From positions 1 through 33,811 of IMG/VR virus record IMGVR_UViG_3300031772_001877: DNA of 33,811 nucleotides; one strand, written 5' to 3'. Below the pieces are notes generated by a model. It had not been told where the DNA came from. It did no database searches and was given only the letters and a program-made list of their open reading frames with translations. The translations under genes and the position numbers were made by a program. Origin of the DNA: a virus. Shown piece after piece: positions 1-8,922 of this stretch (position 1 is the first letter of the stretch; each line of letters opens with the position of its first letter).

Positions 1-1690
1 GAAGAAACGTATCCAGATAGTATAAGGGGTACAATCGAACCCGAAGCTACTGTCCCCGATAGAATTGATCCGCTAGATATATGGTAGGGTCCGATTTGAC
101 CGCTTGCTATGTGCCCGCTCGTAACCCGGCCCGATTGCAAAACAAGAGCCGGAATATTGGTAATAAAATTAGAGTCTAAATGTCCACTCGCCACTATTCC
201 AGCGGCAATATCTCCGCTTGTAATTGCTCCGTTAGCAAGAGCCCCAGTCCCAATAGAGCCACTAGAAATGTGTCCAGATTGAATTGCACCACTTCCAATT
301 TTATCCCAAGAGACAATCCCGGAAGCTAAATGGTAATTTCCTATTTGACCGCTAGCGATATGGCCCGAAGTTACACGTCCAGATTGCAGTACAACTTGAT
401 AAATATTTGTAGTATACGAAGAATGAATTTCTCCGGAGCCAATTGATCCGGGGGAATAATGGTATCCGCCAATCTGACCGGATGCTATCATTCCGGAAAG
501 AATGGCTCCGCTTGTCAAGACTACATCTTTAATATTTGTAGTATAGGATGAATGAATATGCCCGCTTGCAATGGCTCCTGCCGCTATATCTCCGCTTGTA
601 ACGGCTCCATCGGCTAAAGCTCCAGTTCCTACGGAACCGCTGGAGATATGACCGCTTTGTATCGCTCCACTCCCGATCAAATTCCAAGTAACACTTCCAG
701 ATTGTAAAGAGAAACTGGGAGCCGCCCAGTTGAAATCATCTCTAAGATATTTAGTTCCATCCGGAGTTCCAGTTACTCCAAGTCTACCCGAAGTAACGGA
801 ACCACTAGAGATTGCAATATTACCAACTTGTCCGCTTGCTATATGACCAGAAAGAACACTCCCGGAAGTCAATACAACGTCTTTAATATTATTGATAAAG
901 TTAGAATCAATATGACCGCTCGCCACACTGGTAGCGGCAATATCTCCGGAAGTTACGGAAGCATCCGCGAGATGTACAGAGCCTATAATCCCCGAAGCAA
1001 TCAAACCGGAGATTATCAATGCCGCCACAAGATGCCCGCTTTTTACGGCACCCGCCGCAATATGCTTATCCCCGATTTGACCAGATGCTATGGCCCCGCT
1101 CAATATAGCTCCTGATCCGATATCATTAGGGCCTAGAGTCCCGGAAGCAATATGAGGCGTCGATCCAAGAGAACCTTGAACGGCTCCTGAAGCGACATGG
1201 CCCGATTGAACGGCTCCCGAAGTTAATCCTCCTCCGGTAGTTTGCCAAGTATAATCATCCCGAAGGAATTTACTTCCGTCCGGAGTTCCGGTTACGGCAA
1301 TTCTTCCGGAGGATATAGCTCCGCTTCCGATAGACCAATTATTTACTTGACCGCTCCCGATATGGCCAGACAAAACGGAACCGCTTCCCAATTTATGCCA
1401 GAGAACGGAACCGGAAGCAATCGCGCTCCCGCCCACGCTCCCGCTAGAGATATTTCCAGACTGAACCGCGCCACTTCCGATTTTATCCCAAGTAACAATA
1501 CCGGATGCAAGATGATATGAACCAATTTGACCACTGGATATTTGTCCAGATAGAACAGCCCCGCTACCAAGATTTGACCAGACCAATCTACCGGATGCAA
1601 GGTGATATTGCCCGACAACTCCGGATGCAATATTCCCGGAGCGAACGGCTCCGCTACCAAGTTGCCCGGTTAGAACGCTTCCGGAGGAAA
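1..1690 (-). repeat. Degenerate SGxIxSGxIG coding repeats
   Basis: The minus frame encodes dozens of short units such as SGHIASGQIG, SGAIQSGHIS and SGSVGTGALA. Longer super-repeats are visible: the stretch at nt about 181-340 and the stretch at about 555-710 encode nearly the same protein order (SGDIAAG, GTGALA, SGHISSGS) with many third-position differences. The protein repeats are therefore conserved while the DNA has drifted. The regular alternation suits a beta-helical or triple-stranded fibre shaft. A smaller block of the same kind lies at 2230-2390. Confidence 0.85.
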
Positions 1691-4256
1691 GATCGCTAGG
1701 AGTCTCAATATTTACGAATATAACTCCAGCCGTAGAATCTACAAATACGCAAGTCGCTATCTGTTGTGCATACGCGGGAGAAGCGGGCTTAACATTGGTA
1801 ATAGCTCCTGCTGTTGCGCTGAGATAAAGTTTATCTCCTCTAGTGAAAGAGGAAGTATCAATTCCGTGAATAAGACCTTTCCGCATCACCCTTACATATC
1901 CATAATCTCCGCACGCTTCCAGCGTTATGCCGAAGCACGGCATATAACTGTCTACGTCTGCATCCGCAAGATAAACCTCCGGAACGGCTCCGGAATATAA
2001 AGTCCCATAAAGATAAACGGCCTTCCCCTTGGCCATCGCATTGTAATTATTTTTACAACTAATAACTTCATCTTGGAAATGCTGAAGAACCGGACTTCCG
2101 GAATAGATGTTCTCTCGAATTACTGGGAAAGGGCTATCATAGTCTATCGTCCCATATTCCCGTATCAATCCGGAACCCGGAAGCGGCCTATCTCCGGACA
2201 TCCCCTTGAAGTCAACCCAATCATTGATAATAGGAGCCCGATAGTCCAGGCCGCTCGCTATTTTTCCGGATACGATTGCATCAGGATATATATGGGTATT
2301 CCCAATCTGACCCGAACCTATATTGCCCGAAAGGACGGCATTATTACCAATATATCCGGAAACGATACATCCGGAGGACAAAGAGGAGCCGCCCATTGTC
2401 GCCCATATCAAACCGTCCCAATAATATTTTGCTCCGTCAACGTGAGTAGCATCATCCCACTTGAAGAATTCCTCTCCTACAAAATTCCCCGATCCAGGGA
2501 GATTCTCTCCGGAGCGCATCTTGACAATATCGCTCCATGTAGTGCCGTCTCTGAATTGAAGTTTAAGCGGACCATTGGTAACGTCGGCCCCTACCGCTAT
2601 AAACATCCCCGGATATAGATTAACTTCATTTGGATTTGGTAATGTTACATCAACGAAAGGCTCCCTATGCTGCCGATGCAGAGCCTTTATCGCACTTATC
2701 GGCTCAAAGAATTTCTCCTCAAGCTCTTCGGTCAAATCATGGGAATGAATCCCAAGATATATTTCCGCCCTTAGTATTCTCTGATCTTTATCATCTCCCT
2801 TTGGCGCATGAATTTCTCTGACGATAGGCTTTCTGAAACCTCCCTTGGTATAATGAATTTTGGTAATATCAAGGTCTTCAAATTCGTTCGATACGTCCTT
2901 ACCATAAACGCGAACCATCCCAAGAGAGGAATCCGGATGATTCCTTTCAAGGCGTTTATCAATCTGATTCCAGGCAAGAGTTTTCCAGGAAGATTTTGCC
3001 TTCTTAAAAGCTATCTGATTATTCGCCCACGTCGAAGCGTCATAATCATGCTCGATCCAAGGAACAATAATAGGTTTCTCAAATAATCCATAGGCCGTTA
3101 TATCCGTAGCATCCGCAACGATCTTAACGTTTTCGTGATGCCCCCACTCCTTCATCCCAATCTTCAGTTGATTGGTTTTATCAATTCCTTTTCCGCCGTC
3201 TATGATATTAACAATATCTCTCTCCACAAAGAGAGAGTCAACAAAAGCTGTGGCCTTCTGGCGGAAATAGAATCTCCTCCCGGAATCAATGCCAAACTCT
3301 CTGCTCCCCTGCAATTCGGCAAGGAACTTAATTGCCTTTAGCGCACTCGTCTCGAAATGCAACGGACCCTGAGTAGTGTAAGTTGAAGAACTTACTCCAT
3401 TATCATCGTTTGTTACGTCTAGATCGCTCGGCCTAACGATACGGCTATTTGGCTTGACATAATTATCAATAATATCGTTAATGATTTGATCGACGCGGAG
3501 CCCCTTCGGATATCTCCGTTGTACCATGATATGAGCAAGCTGCTCAAGGTATCCCTGGCACCTTATATTTACGAGATAATCATTCCCATCCTGATGTTTT
3601 TCAACTCCCCGAATTACCCCCCGATACCATGTTGAATGAGTCTCTTCTCCATCCAGCATGATACGGGCATGGATTTCCCATCCGTATTTTAGAGCGACAT
3701 CGGCCTCCGGGAATGGATCGCGGATTGACAATATCGCGTTTCCGCATCCACCATTCCGATAATACCACCATTCCATAGCCTGATAGGTTTTGGATAGGAC
3801 TCTTACATCCTCGAATATAAATCCCGCCGCCGTCTTCGTCGGTCTAACAAGGAATATTTGTTCCGATACGGCCTCATACGGGACAAGATTTCCGGTTATT
3901 TCTCCAGGAATAGTTCCCGGAGGATTGCATTCTTCATTCAGTCTGGTTACGGGGCCCGTAGTGGAGACAATAGCCCCATCACAAGTGATAGCGGCAGAAT
4001 AATAATACGTTCCGTCTTTTACTATATTATGTTGGAATTGTAAATTTTGAGATGCCGGGCCCGTAGGAAGAGTTACTGTTGCTTCTATTTCTGTAAATAA
4101 GAATTGTGGCGCACCGCCATACTTAGCATAGATATGAGCTTTATATCCCGACGATCCGCACGGGATTGTTATCGGGACCACAACGACGTTGACACACTTA
4201 CCGGGAGTTGCTATTTCCAGTGTGCCAAATGTGGGAGAAGGTCCGGAACATGGCAT
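1..4256 (-). CDS. Tail hub / fibre protein with SG-repeat stalk (3' end cut by window)
   Basis: One open frame runs from an ATG just after the preceding TGA stop to the left edge, about 1418 codons, with no stop in the window. Residues about 1-620 are non-repetitive and look like a siphophage baseplate hub: an Ig-like start, then a mixed alpha/beta part (QGYLEQLAHIM, YPKGLRVDQIINDII, FETSALKAIKFLAELQGSRE). A short SG block (nt 2230-2390) is followed by a domain at nt about 1710-2230 with motifs typical of phage fibre proteins (HGIDTSSFTRGDKLYLS). The remainder is SGxIxSGxIG repeats. Two near-identical TPDG(S/T)K(F/Y)LRDD inserts, seen in many phage fibres, lie near nt 1230-1290 and 730-790. 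Its place after the distal tail gene fits a tip or adsorption protein. The hub role is inferred from order and style; the receptor is unknown. Confidence 0.8.
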   Translation of the reverse strand, partial: MPCSGPSPTFGTLEIATPGKCVNVVVVPITIPCGSSGYKAHIYAKYGGAPQFLFTEIEATVTLPTGPASQNLQFQHNIVKDGTYYYSAAITCDGAIVSTTGPVTRLNEECNPPGTIPGEITGNLVPYEAVSEQIFLVRPTKTAAGFIFEDVRVLSKTYQAMEWWYYRNGGCGNAILSIRDPFPEADVALKYGWEIHARIMLDGEETHSTWYRGVIRGVEKHQDGNDYLVNIRCQGYLEQLAHIMVQRRYPKGLRVDQIINDIIDNYVKPNSRIVRPSDLDVTNDDNGVSSSTYTTQGPLHFETSALKAIKFLAELQGSREFGIDSGRRFYFRQKATAFVDSLFVERDIVNIIDGGKGIDKTNQLKIGMKEWGHHENVKIVADATDITAYGLFEKPIIVPWIEHDYDASTWANNQIAFKKAKSSWKTLAWNQIDKRLERNHPDSSLGMVRVYGKDVSNEFEDLDITKIHYTKGGFRKPIVREIHAPKGDDKDQRILRAEIYLGIHSHDLTEELEEKFFEPISAIKALHRQHREPFVDVTLPNPNEVNLYPGMFIAVGADVTNGPLKLQFRDGTTWSDIVKMRSGENLPGSGNFVGEEFFKWDDATHVDGAKYYWDGLIWATMGGSSLSSGCIVSGYIGNNAVLSGNIGSGQIGNTHIYPDAIVSGKIASGLDYRAPIINDWVDFKGMSGDRPLPGSGLIREYGTIDYDSPFPVIRENIYSGSPVLQHFQDEVISCKNNYNAMAKGKAVYLYGTLYSGAVPEVYLADADVDSYMPCFGITLEACGDYGYVRVMRKGLIHGIDTSSFTRGDKLYLSATAGAITNVKPASPAYAQQIATCVFVDSTAGVIFVNIETPSDLSSGSVLTGQLGSGAVRSGNIASGVVGQYHLASGRLVWSNLGSGAVLSGQISSGQIGSYHLASGIVTWDKIGSGAVQSGNISSGSVGGSAIASGSVLWHKLGSGSVLSGHIGSGQVNNWSIGSGAISSGRIAVTGTPDGSKFLRDDYTWQTTGGGLTSGAVQSGHVASGAVQGSLGSTPHIASGTLGPNDIGSGAILSGAIASGQIGDKHIAAGAVKSGHLVAALIISGLIASGIIGSVHLADASVTSGDIAATSVASGHIDSNFINNIKDVVLTSGSVLSGHIASGQVGNIAISSGSVTSGRLGVTGTPDGTKYLRDDFNWAAPSFSLQSGSVTWNLIGSGAIQSGHISSGSVGTGALADGAVTSGDIAAGAIASGHIHSSYTTNIKDVVLTSGAILSGMIASGQIGGYHYSPGSIGSGEIHSSYTTNIYQVVLQSGRVTSGHIASGQIGNYHLASGIVSWDKIGSGAIQSGHISSGSIGTGALANGAITSGDIAAGIVASGHLDSNFITNIPALVLQSGRVTSGHIASGQIGPYHISSGSILSGTVASGSIVPLILSGYVS

Positions 4257-4257
4257 A

Positions 4258-4962
4258 TCAATTCACCATCAACCTATCGCCAAAATCAGAAAACCGTAGC
4301 CTCGATTTCAAGGCAAAGCGATAGATTTCCATCGTCTGTTCTATGCCCACAAATGCGGCCACAAGCGCAAGCAACGCTTCTCCGGGATAATGAAAATTGG
4401 TTAAAAGTCCATTGACCATTTTAAATTTATGTCCAGGGATTATCAATAAGTCCGAATACCCTTGATTTAGCCCCAGCTTATCTTGTGCATACGTTTCAAG
4501 AGATTTAACAACCGTCGTCCCGATAGCAAAGGAAGGGACCAACGGAACCATATCGAATCTGTAATATTCGGTATTCGATATTCCACGCTCATAGAAATCA
4601 TCTTCGGAAAGTCTTCCATTTCTAGGAGCCTCCAAAGTAACATACTGAATATTCAGTCTCTCAAGTATTTCTTTTGTTATTGGTAATCCCGCCGATGGTA
4701 CGGCCCACGTTCTTCCCGCCTGTGCATATATAGGCTCATGCCCGAACAGATGCCTACACGCGGGATCGAGTTTTGCGTTATTCGCGTAGCACAGTTCCTT
4801 CCCAATGATCGAGGGGAAATCCGCAAATTTGTGCATACGGATAAGCCCTGTCTTGCGCGTGAAGACCAATAGCTTTACATCAAATTCCCAATCCTTCCGA
4901 TAAGACGGGATAAGATCGTTCGGAAGATCAAATGAAATCAATTTTTTATCAAAGACTGGCAT
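4258..4962 (-). CDS. queA-like: Miniature QueA-like protein (S-adenosylmethionine:tRNA ribosyltransferase-isomerase family)
   Basis: The 234-aa product aligns by eye with both ends of QueA, which transfers the ribosyl group of S-adenosylmethionine to preQ1 in tRNA. FDLPNDLIPSYR matches the QueA N-terminus. AVPSAGLPITKEILERL matches the PTAGLHF region, and IGTTVVKSLET, IIPGHKFKMVNGLLTNFHYP and RLRFSDFGDRLMV match the C-terminal core. Bacterial QueA is about 340-356 aa; here about 90 residues between the NNTRVIPARLFG-like segment and the PTAGLHF-like segment are missing, which is the inserted second domain. The His of TAGLHF is Pro, HVGAGTF is absent, and MHSEY is SNTEY. Catalysis as QueA is therefore doubtful. 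The ATG shares an A with the TGA of the distal tail gene (TGATG) and the next gene starts 2 nt after this stop, so it is co-translated with tail genes. Family membership is confident; function is not. Confidence 0.8.
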   Translation of the reverse strand: MPVFDKKLISFDLPNDLIPSYRKDWEFDVKLLVFTRKTGLIRMHKFADFPSIIGKELCYANNAKLDPACRHLFGHEPIYAQAGRTWAVPSAGLPITKEILERLNIQYVTLEAPRNGRLSEDDFYERGISNTEYYRFDMVPLVPSFAIGTTVVKSLETYAQDKLGLNQGYSDLLIIPGHKFKMVNGLLTNFHYPGEALLALVAAFVGIEQTMEIYRFALKSRLRFSDFGDRLMVN

Positions 4963-5735
4963 CAATATCTTTCTTTGTATGTGAATGTATATTGTGCGGG
5001 GGCCCCCTCAACTTCAATCGTATTATTCCCGGCATCAAGCCAAAGGAACGTACCATAGAAATAAGTCAACTTATCTACGGTATCGACCTTAACAGTATAA
5101 CCAAGATTATCAATAACAAGCGTACTTCCATTCAGCACAGTCGTCATATACTTCTGAAGATACCCTGTAGTTAAATTCCGGATTACAACGTAAAGAGAAG
5201 GGTAGCCTCCGTTTACCAAAACAGAAGTTGAAAAGAAAACATATGATCCCCCACCATTGGCAACGACAAACTGTTTCTTGTAGATATGATTGGTAATATC
5301 TACGGGAGTATCGCCAGAAGTAAGACTTTCTACCTCCGGAGTAGGATCGGTTTCGGCATATTCAAACGGATCGGGACACGCGAAGCTGATTTCTATAGCC
5401 GCCGCCAACATGGCCGATCCGGGTATCCATGCCCACGAAAAATTTTCTTTAATCGCGTTGTAATACCTATCATTAAAATAATAAAGTTTCTTCTGCTCAT
5501 ATCCTAAAGCAGCTTCAAGCTCTCTTATTTTATCCCTAGTATCTTCGTCGCTCGTCCCGTATATCACTCCCTGTAATCTGATTCTCCTTATGTCAAGAAC
5601 GGGTTGAGATGCGGAGACTGCCCCATGCCGTTTCGGCATTCCCCTGAAATCAAGGCGATTCGGCATCGACTCATTCTGTAATTCGATATAATCGGTTATA
5701 TCTAGATCGCCAAATTTAATTAAATGAGTCGCCAT
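4962..5735 (-). CDS. Distal tail protein (Dit-like)
   Basis: The 257-aa protein starts at an ATG 8 nt after the tape measure stop, behind a clear AAGGAGAG site. The N-terminal half has the layout of siphophage distal tail proteins: a beta-rich start (MATHLIKFGDLDITDYIEL), then IRLQGVIYGTSDEDTRDKIRELEAAL followed by KKLYYFNDRYYNA, the usual helix and strand before the ring-closing strands. The C-terminal half (residues about 130-257) is beta-rich and may be a galectin-like or carbohydrate-binding-like lobe. Dit proteins form the hexameric ring joining the tail tube to the hub. Its position directly after the tape measure supports the call. Confidence 0.8.
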   Translation of the reverse strand: MATHLIKFGDLDITDYIELQNESMPNRLDFRGMPKRHGAVSASQPVLDIRRIRLQGVIYGTSDEDTRDKIRELEAALGYEQKKLYYFNDRYYNAIKENFSWAWIPGSAMLAAAIEISFACPDPFEYAETDPTPEVESLTSGDTPVDITNHIYKKQFVVANGGGSYVFFSTSVLVNGGYPSLYVVIRNLTTGYLQKYMTTVLNGSTLVIDNLGYTVKVDTVDKLTYFYGTFLWLDAGNNTIEVEGAPAQYTFTYKERY

Positions 5736-5743
5736 AACTCTCC

Positions 5744-8260
5744 TTATGGATTACTCGCCGCCGCGTCATTAATCGTCGCCACAATCTGATTACCAATATC
5801 CTTGCCTATCTGTTGCGCGTCCAAGGCACTATTTAACTGGGCAACGTTGACCGTAACATTTGTGGGACCAACCGTAACCGTTTGAGTCCCGCCTTCGGGC
5901 TCGACAAGTTGGCCCTGAGAAACCGCTCCTCCAAGGAAATTAGGATTCTTCGCTATATCTTCCACGTCGCCATAATTAAATCCGCCGCTAAAGGCTTGGC
6001 CTATTTCTGCCGCCGCTTCCGGAGTAGCCATCCCGCCGCCATATGATGCAATAATGGATTTCCTGAGAGAATCAGCGACCTCTTGCTTCTGCCTCTCTAA
6101 CTCCTGTTGAGCTAGATAGGCGGCATATTCATCTTCTTCCTTTTGCTTCTCTTGCTTCTTTTTATTTGCAGCCGCCATGATCCCGCCAAAGGCCATACCG
6201 AAAGGCCCCAGGAATACCCCGCCTAAAACGCCAACTCCGATATTTCCCTTTTTAACTTCCTGTGCATATTTAGACCATCCTGCAATCGCTCCTCCAGCGG
6301 CAAGAGCAAATATTCCGCCAGCGGCCATACCGCCAAGACCTCCGGTAGTAGTCGCCGTTCCGGTTGTCGTCGCCGCCCCTCCCCCCATTCCGAACATAGA
6401 GCCAACGTTTGAAAACATCCCTCCTGCCGCACTAGCCGCCGAAGTTCCGGCAGAAGCGGGGGCCCCAGGAGATGCAGCCTGAGCCCCTCCCCCAAACATA
6501 CCAAATAATTGATTGGTAATCTGACTCATCATTTGCTTGGCAATCATATCACTGAGCATCTGAATGAATGATTGCTTGATACTACGGAACATTTCCTTTA
6601 GGGCATCCTTGACCTTCATCGTCCCGGAGATAACATTTGCCAATGCATTAGACAATGAACTCTCAATAGTTTTTGCCGCATCAATCCAGAATTGCTTGAA
6701 GCTAAAAGTATCCTTTACCAACTCTTTCAAGGCCATTTGCAATCCGATAAACGGATCGGCTTCCGATGCCCTATGTATGGCATCGAGCATTTCTCCAAAT
6801 TCATAATCCCCTTGGGCTAGAGCCTTTGATAATTCCTCTACCTGTTGTTTGGTTAATTCAAGGCCCGTAGACTTCTGAAAAGAAGTTGCCGTCTGAAATA
6901 ATCTAGCTTTCTGTTTGTCTTTTTCGGCCATAGACTCCCGGCCTTGACGAAGATAGTCCCCTTCCTCTTTTACTGCAAGCCTTCTCTTTCTTAATTTTTC
7001 TTCTATCTCATTGCCAACCGGAGCCCCAAGAATATCGGGCATTCCCAATCTAGCCGCTTCTGCCAGAAGATCGAGCCCTTTTGTAAGAAGAGCGGCTTCT
7101 TTCTCTGCCGCATCTATGGGATCGGTCAACCCGGATGCAACAGCTACCCCAAGTTTGGTAAGTTCATCCCCTATATTACCCCATTCTTCTTCTATCTTTT
7201 CTTTCTCTACAGTCCTTTTCAATTCTTCTCTATTCGCTATGATAGATTTCTGAAGTTTATCTGCCTCTTCTCTAGCTCTTTTAAGATCAACGGCATACTT
7301 GGTAAGAGCAGCATCGTCGGCAAGCTCTTGTTTTAATTCGTCAACCTTCTCTCTTAATTTAGTTAATATCGCTACATCTTCATTCCCGGCTTCTCCAATT
7401 TGCGTTCTTTGTCTTAGAGACTCTTCATTAAAAGCCTTTTGTGCAACGTCAAGTTCTTTCGTCGAAGTTTCTTTTGTCTTTGGTAATCTTGGAGTAGGAA
7501 GCTCTTGATATTTTCTATAAAGTTCTCCCTGTGCTAGAGTCATTCTCTCTATAGATATAAGAGTCTTTTTATAAGCGTCTTCCTGTCCCTCAAGAGCTAT
7601 CTTCTCTTTTTCCGAAGCCTGAACCGCGAGATTAGACGCCATCGCTCTTTCTGCACGATGCTCGATAAGAACTTTTAGATTCTTTTCCATCTCATCCCGT
7701 AACTTTAGCTCCTTCTCTCTTGCTTCAGCCAATTGATCGTAATATCCTTTGATAACTATAGCGAGAGCCGAAAAAGCTCCAATCGCAATTCCTAAAACTC
7801 CGTGCAAAAGCATTGTGGCCGAACCGTAAGCCATCAATGCGTGACTGCCCGTTTGTATAGCCTTTGATGCTTTATCGGAGCCATCGCTTAACGAGCCGAA
7901 CATATAGCCAACTGCGGATAGTCTTCCCCCCATCCTGCCCATACCCTTGAAGAATCTATTGGACACTATTTCCGTATTCCATATAGACTTACCAAGTTTA
8001 GCAGTTTCTTCTCCTTGATCTTTTAATCCTCTAGTATAAGCCCTTGATCCGGTAAGAGCCCCCATTAATGCGCTTCCGAAACCGCCGAATCCGCCTTTAA
8101 GATCGTTAAATCCCTTAGCCGCTTGTTTTGTGGTATTTGGAATTAGACCAAGCTCTTTTTTTAGATTTTCAACACTCTGTTTAATCTGTTCGGCGTCTCG
8201 ACGGAATACCTCTTCCCCTTCCGTCGTTAGCTTTAGCCCTACTTCAATCTGTTCGTCCAT
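5744..8260 (-). CDS. Tail tape measure protein
   Basis: This is the longest complete non-fused frame of the tail block (838 aa). It begins with MDEQIEVGLKLTTEGEEVF and has long charged coiled-coil segments (about residues 175-350 and 400-560), a hydrophobic stretch at about 140-172 and a second Gly/Ala-rich hydrophobic region at about 645-710. This alternation is characteristic of tape measure proteins, which fill the tail tube, set its length and can insert into the host membrane. By the usual rule of about 1.5 angstrom per residue it would imply a tail near 125 nm (inference). It follows the chaperone frames by 6 nt, as in most siphophages. Confidence 0.9.
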   Translation of the reverse strand: MDEQIEVGLKLTTEGEEVFRRDAEQIKQSVENLKKELGLIPNTTKQAAKGFNDLKGGFGGFGSALMGALTGSRAYTRGLKDQGEETAKLGKSIWNTEIVSNRFFKGMGRMGGRLSAVGYMFGSLSDGSDKASKAIQTGSHALMAYGSATMLLHGVLGIAIGAFSALAIVIKGYYDQLAEAREKELKLRDEMEKNLKVLIEHRAERAMASNLAVQASEKEKIALEGQEDAYKKTLISIERMTLAQGELYRKYQELPTPRLPKTKETSTKELDVAQKAFNEESLRQRTQIGEAGNEDVAILTKLREKVDELKQELADDAALTKYAVDLKRAREEADKLQKSIIANREELKRTVEKEKIEEEWGNIGDELTKLGVAVASGLTDPIDAAEKEAALLTKGLDLLAEAARLGMPDILGAPVGNEIEEKLRKRRLAVKEEGDYLRQGRESMAEKDKQKARLFQTATSFQKSTGLELTKQQVEELSKALAQGDYEFGEMLDAIHRASEADPFIGLQMALKELVKDTFSFKQFWIDAAKTIESSLSNALANVISGTMKVKDALKEMFRSIKQSFIQMLSDMIAKQMMSQITNQLFGMFGGGAQAASPGAPASAGTSAASAAGGMFSNVGSMFGMGGGAATTTGTATTTGGLGGMAAGGIFALAAGGAIAGWSKYAQEVKKGNIGVGVLGGVFLGPFGMAFGGIMAAANKKKQEKQKEEDEYAAYLAQQELERQKQEVADSLRKSIIASYGGGMATPEAAAEIGQAFSGGFNYGDVEDIAKNPNFLGGAVSQGQLVEPEGGTQTVTVGPTNVTVNVAQLNSALDAQQIGKDIGNQIVATINDAAASNP

Positions 8261-8266
8261 TGGTAA

Positions 8267-8554
8267 TTACCTATTTTTATTCAGTCGTCTATTCATATTT
8301 TCGGTATCGGCGTTTTCCTTAATTTTCCTAGAAAATAAATTTATCTGACGAAGCGTAAGATTACCAAAGTCACTAGGACTTCTGATGAATCCTTCGTCAA
8401 GGAAAGCCCACATTAGGCCGAACCAGTCTACGCCTTCCCTGGCCCTTCGACGGGCATTGTATCCTTTTGGACTGTCGGCTCCGGAGGGTTTCCTTTTCCA
8501 AATCCACTGATTGACAATATATCGGTGAATAATCCAGTAGCCATAGGCATGAAT
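8267..8554 (-). CDS. -1 frame extension of the tail assembly chaperone (probable frameshift product)
   Basis: In the -1 frame relative to the chaperone gene, the DNA is open from nt 8554 to a TAA at 8267-8269, 6 nt before the tape measure ATG. Past the chaperone stop it encodes DWFGLMWAFLDEGF, then SPSDFGNLTLRQINLFSRK. This resembles the second part of siphophage chaperone fusions and has no ribosome site of its own. In such phages a small fraction of ribosomes shift -1 to make the longer protein. No perfect X XXY YYZ heptamer is present. The best candidates on the coding strand are CCAAAAG (8464-8470) and TGGAAAA (8494-8500), both imperfect. An internal ATG (LMWAFL) could also start a separate small protein. 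Confidence 0.6.
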   Translation of the reverse strand: MHAYGYWIIHRYIVNQWIWKRKPSGADSPKGYNARRRAREGVDWFGLMWAFLDEGFIRSPSDFGNLTLRQINLFSRKIKENADTENMNRRLNKNR

Positions 8555-8880
8555 TTAAGATCAAACATATCTTGGACTTGACGCTCTGTATACTTATACT
8601 TCCGCCTGTCAAGGTCTTCCTTATTACATCCTTCCTTGCGAAGGGAGAGATAAAGAAGATAAACGATATGTTTGAATTTCAGGCTGATATTCGGAATCTC
8701 ATAAATCGAGTTTCCGATAGCGTCCTCGAAATCTATCATGTCTCCCATCGTAATAGGAGACAGCCGATGCTCTACTCCATTCTTATCTTTAACAAATATC
8801 TTCTTCTCGGTTCCCTCGATAACAATCCTCAACTCATCATTAGTAATGTTCGATACGGAATCCGATTTCTCTTCCGCCAT
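8428..8880 (-). CDS. Tail assembly chaperone (gpG-like)
   Basis: The 150-aa protein starts behind a strong AGGAGG site 6 nt from the ATG, in a 42-nt gap after the tail tube gene. It has an acidic beta-strand start (ELRIVIEGTEKKIFVKDKNG) and a helical remainder, with a disordered Pro/Gly/Lys tail near the stop. It lies between tail tube and tape measure, the place of the chaperone that coats the tape measure while the tube polymerises. An overlapping -1 frame (8267-8554) continues past its stop. The call rests on position, size and that overlapping frame rather than on a strong motif. Confidence 0.75.
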   Translation of the reverse strand: MAEEKSDSVSNITNDELRIVIEGTEKKIFVKDKNGVEHRLSPITMGDMIDFEDAIGNSIYEIPNISLKFKHIVYLLYLSLRKEGCNKEDLDRRKYKYTERQVQDMFDLKFMPMATGLFTDILSISGFGKGNPPEPTVQKDTMPVEGPGKA

Positions 8881-8922
8881 AAAAAACCTCCTGAGTTATC
8901 ATAAAACATTTCCAATTATTGC

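Noticed and set aside
8397-8612. 71-aa frame overlapping the chaperone end
   Set aside because: It is the other alternative frame; it stops early and lacks the chaperone-like sequence found in the -1 frame.
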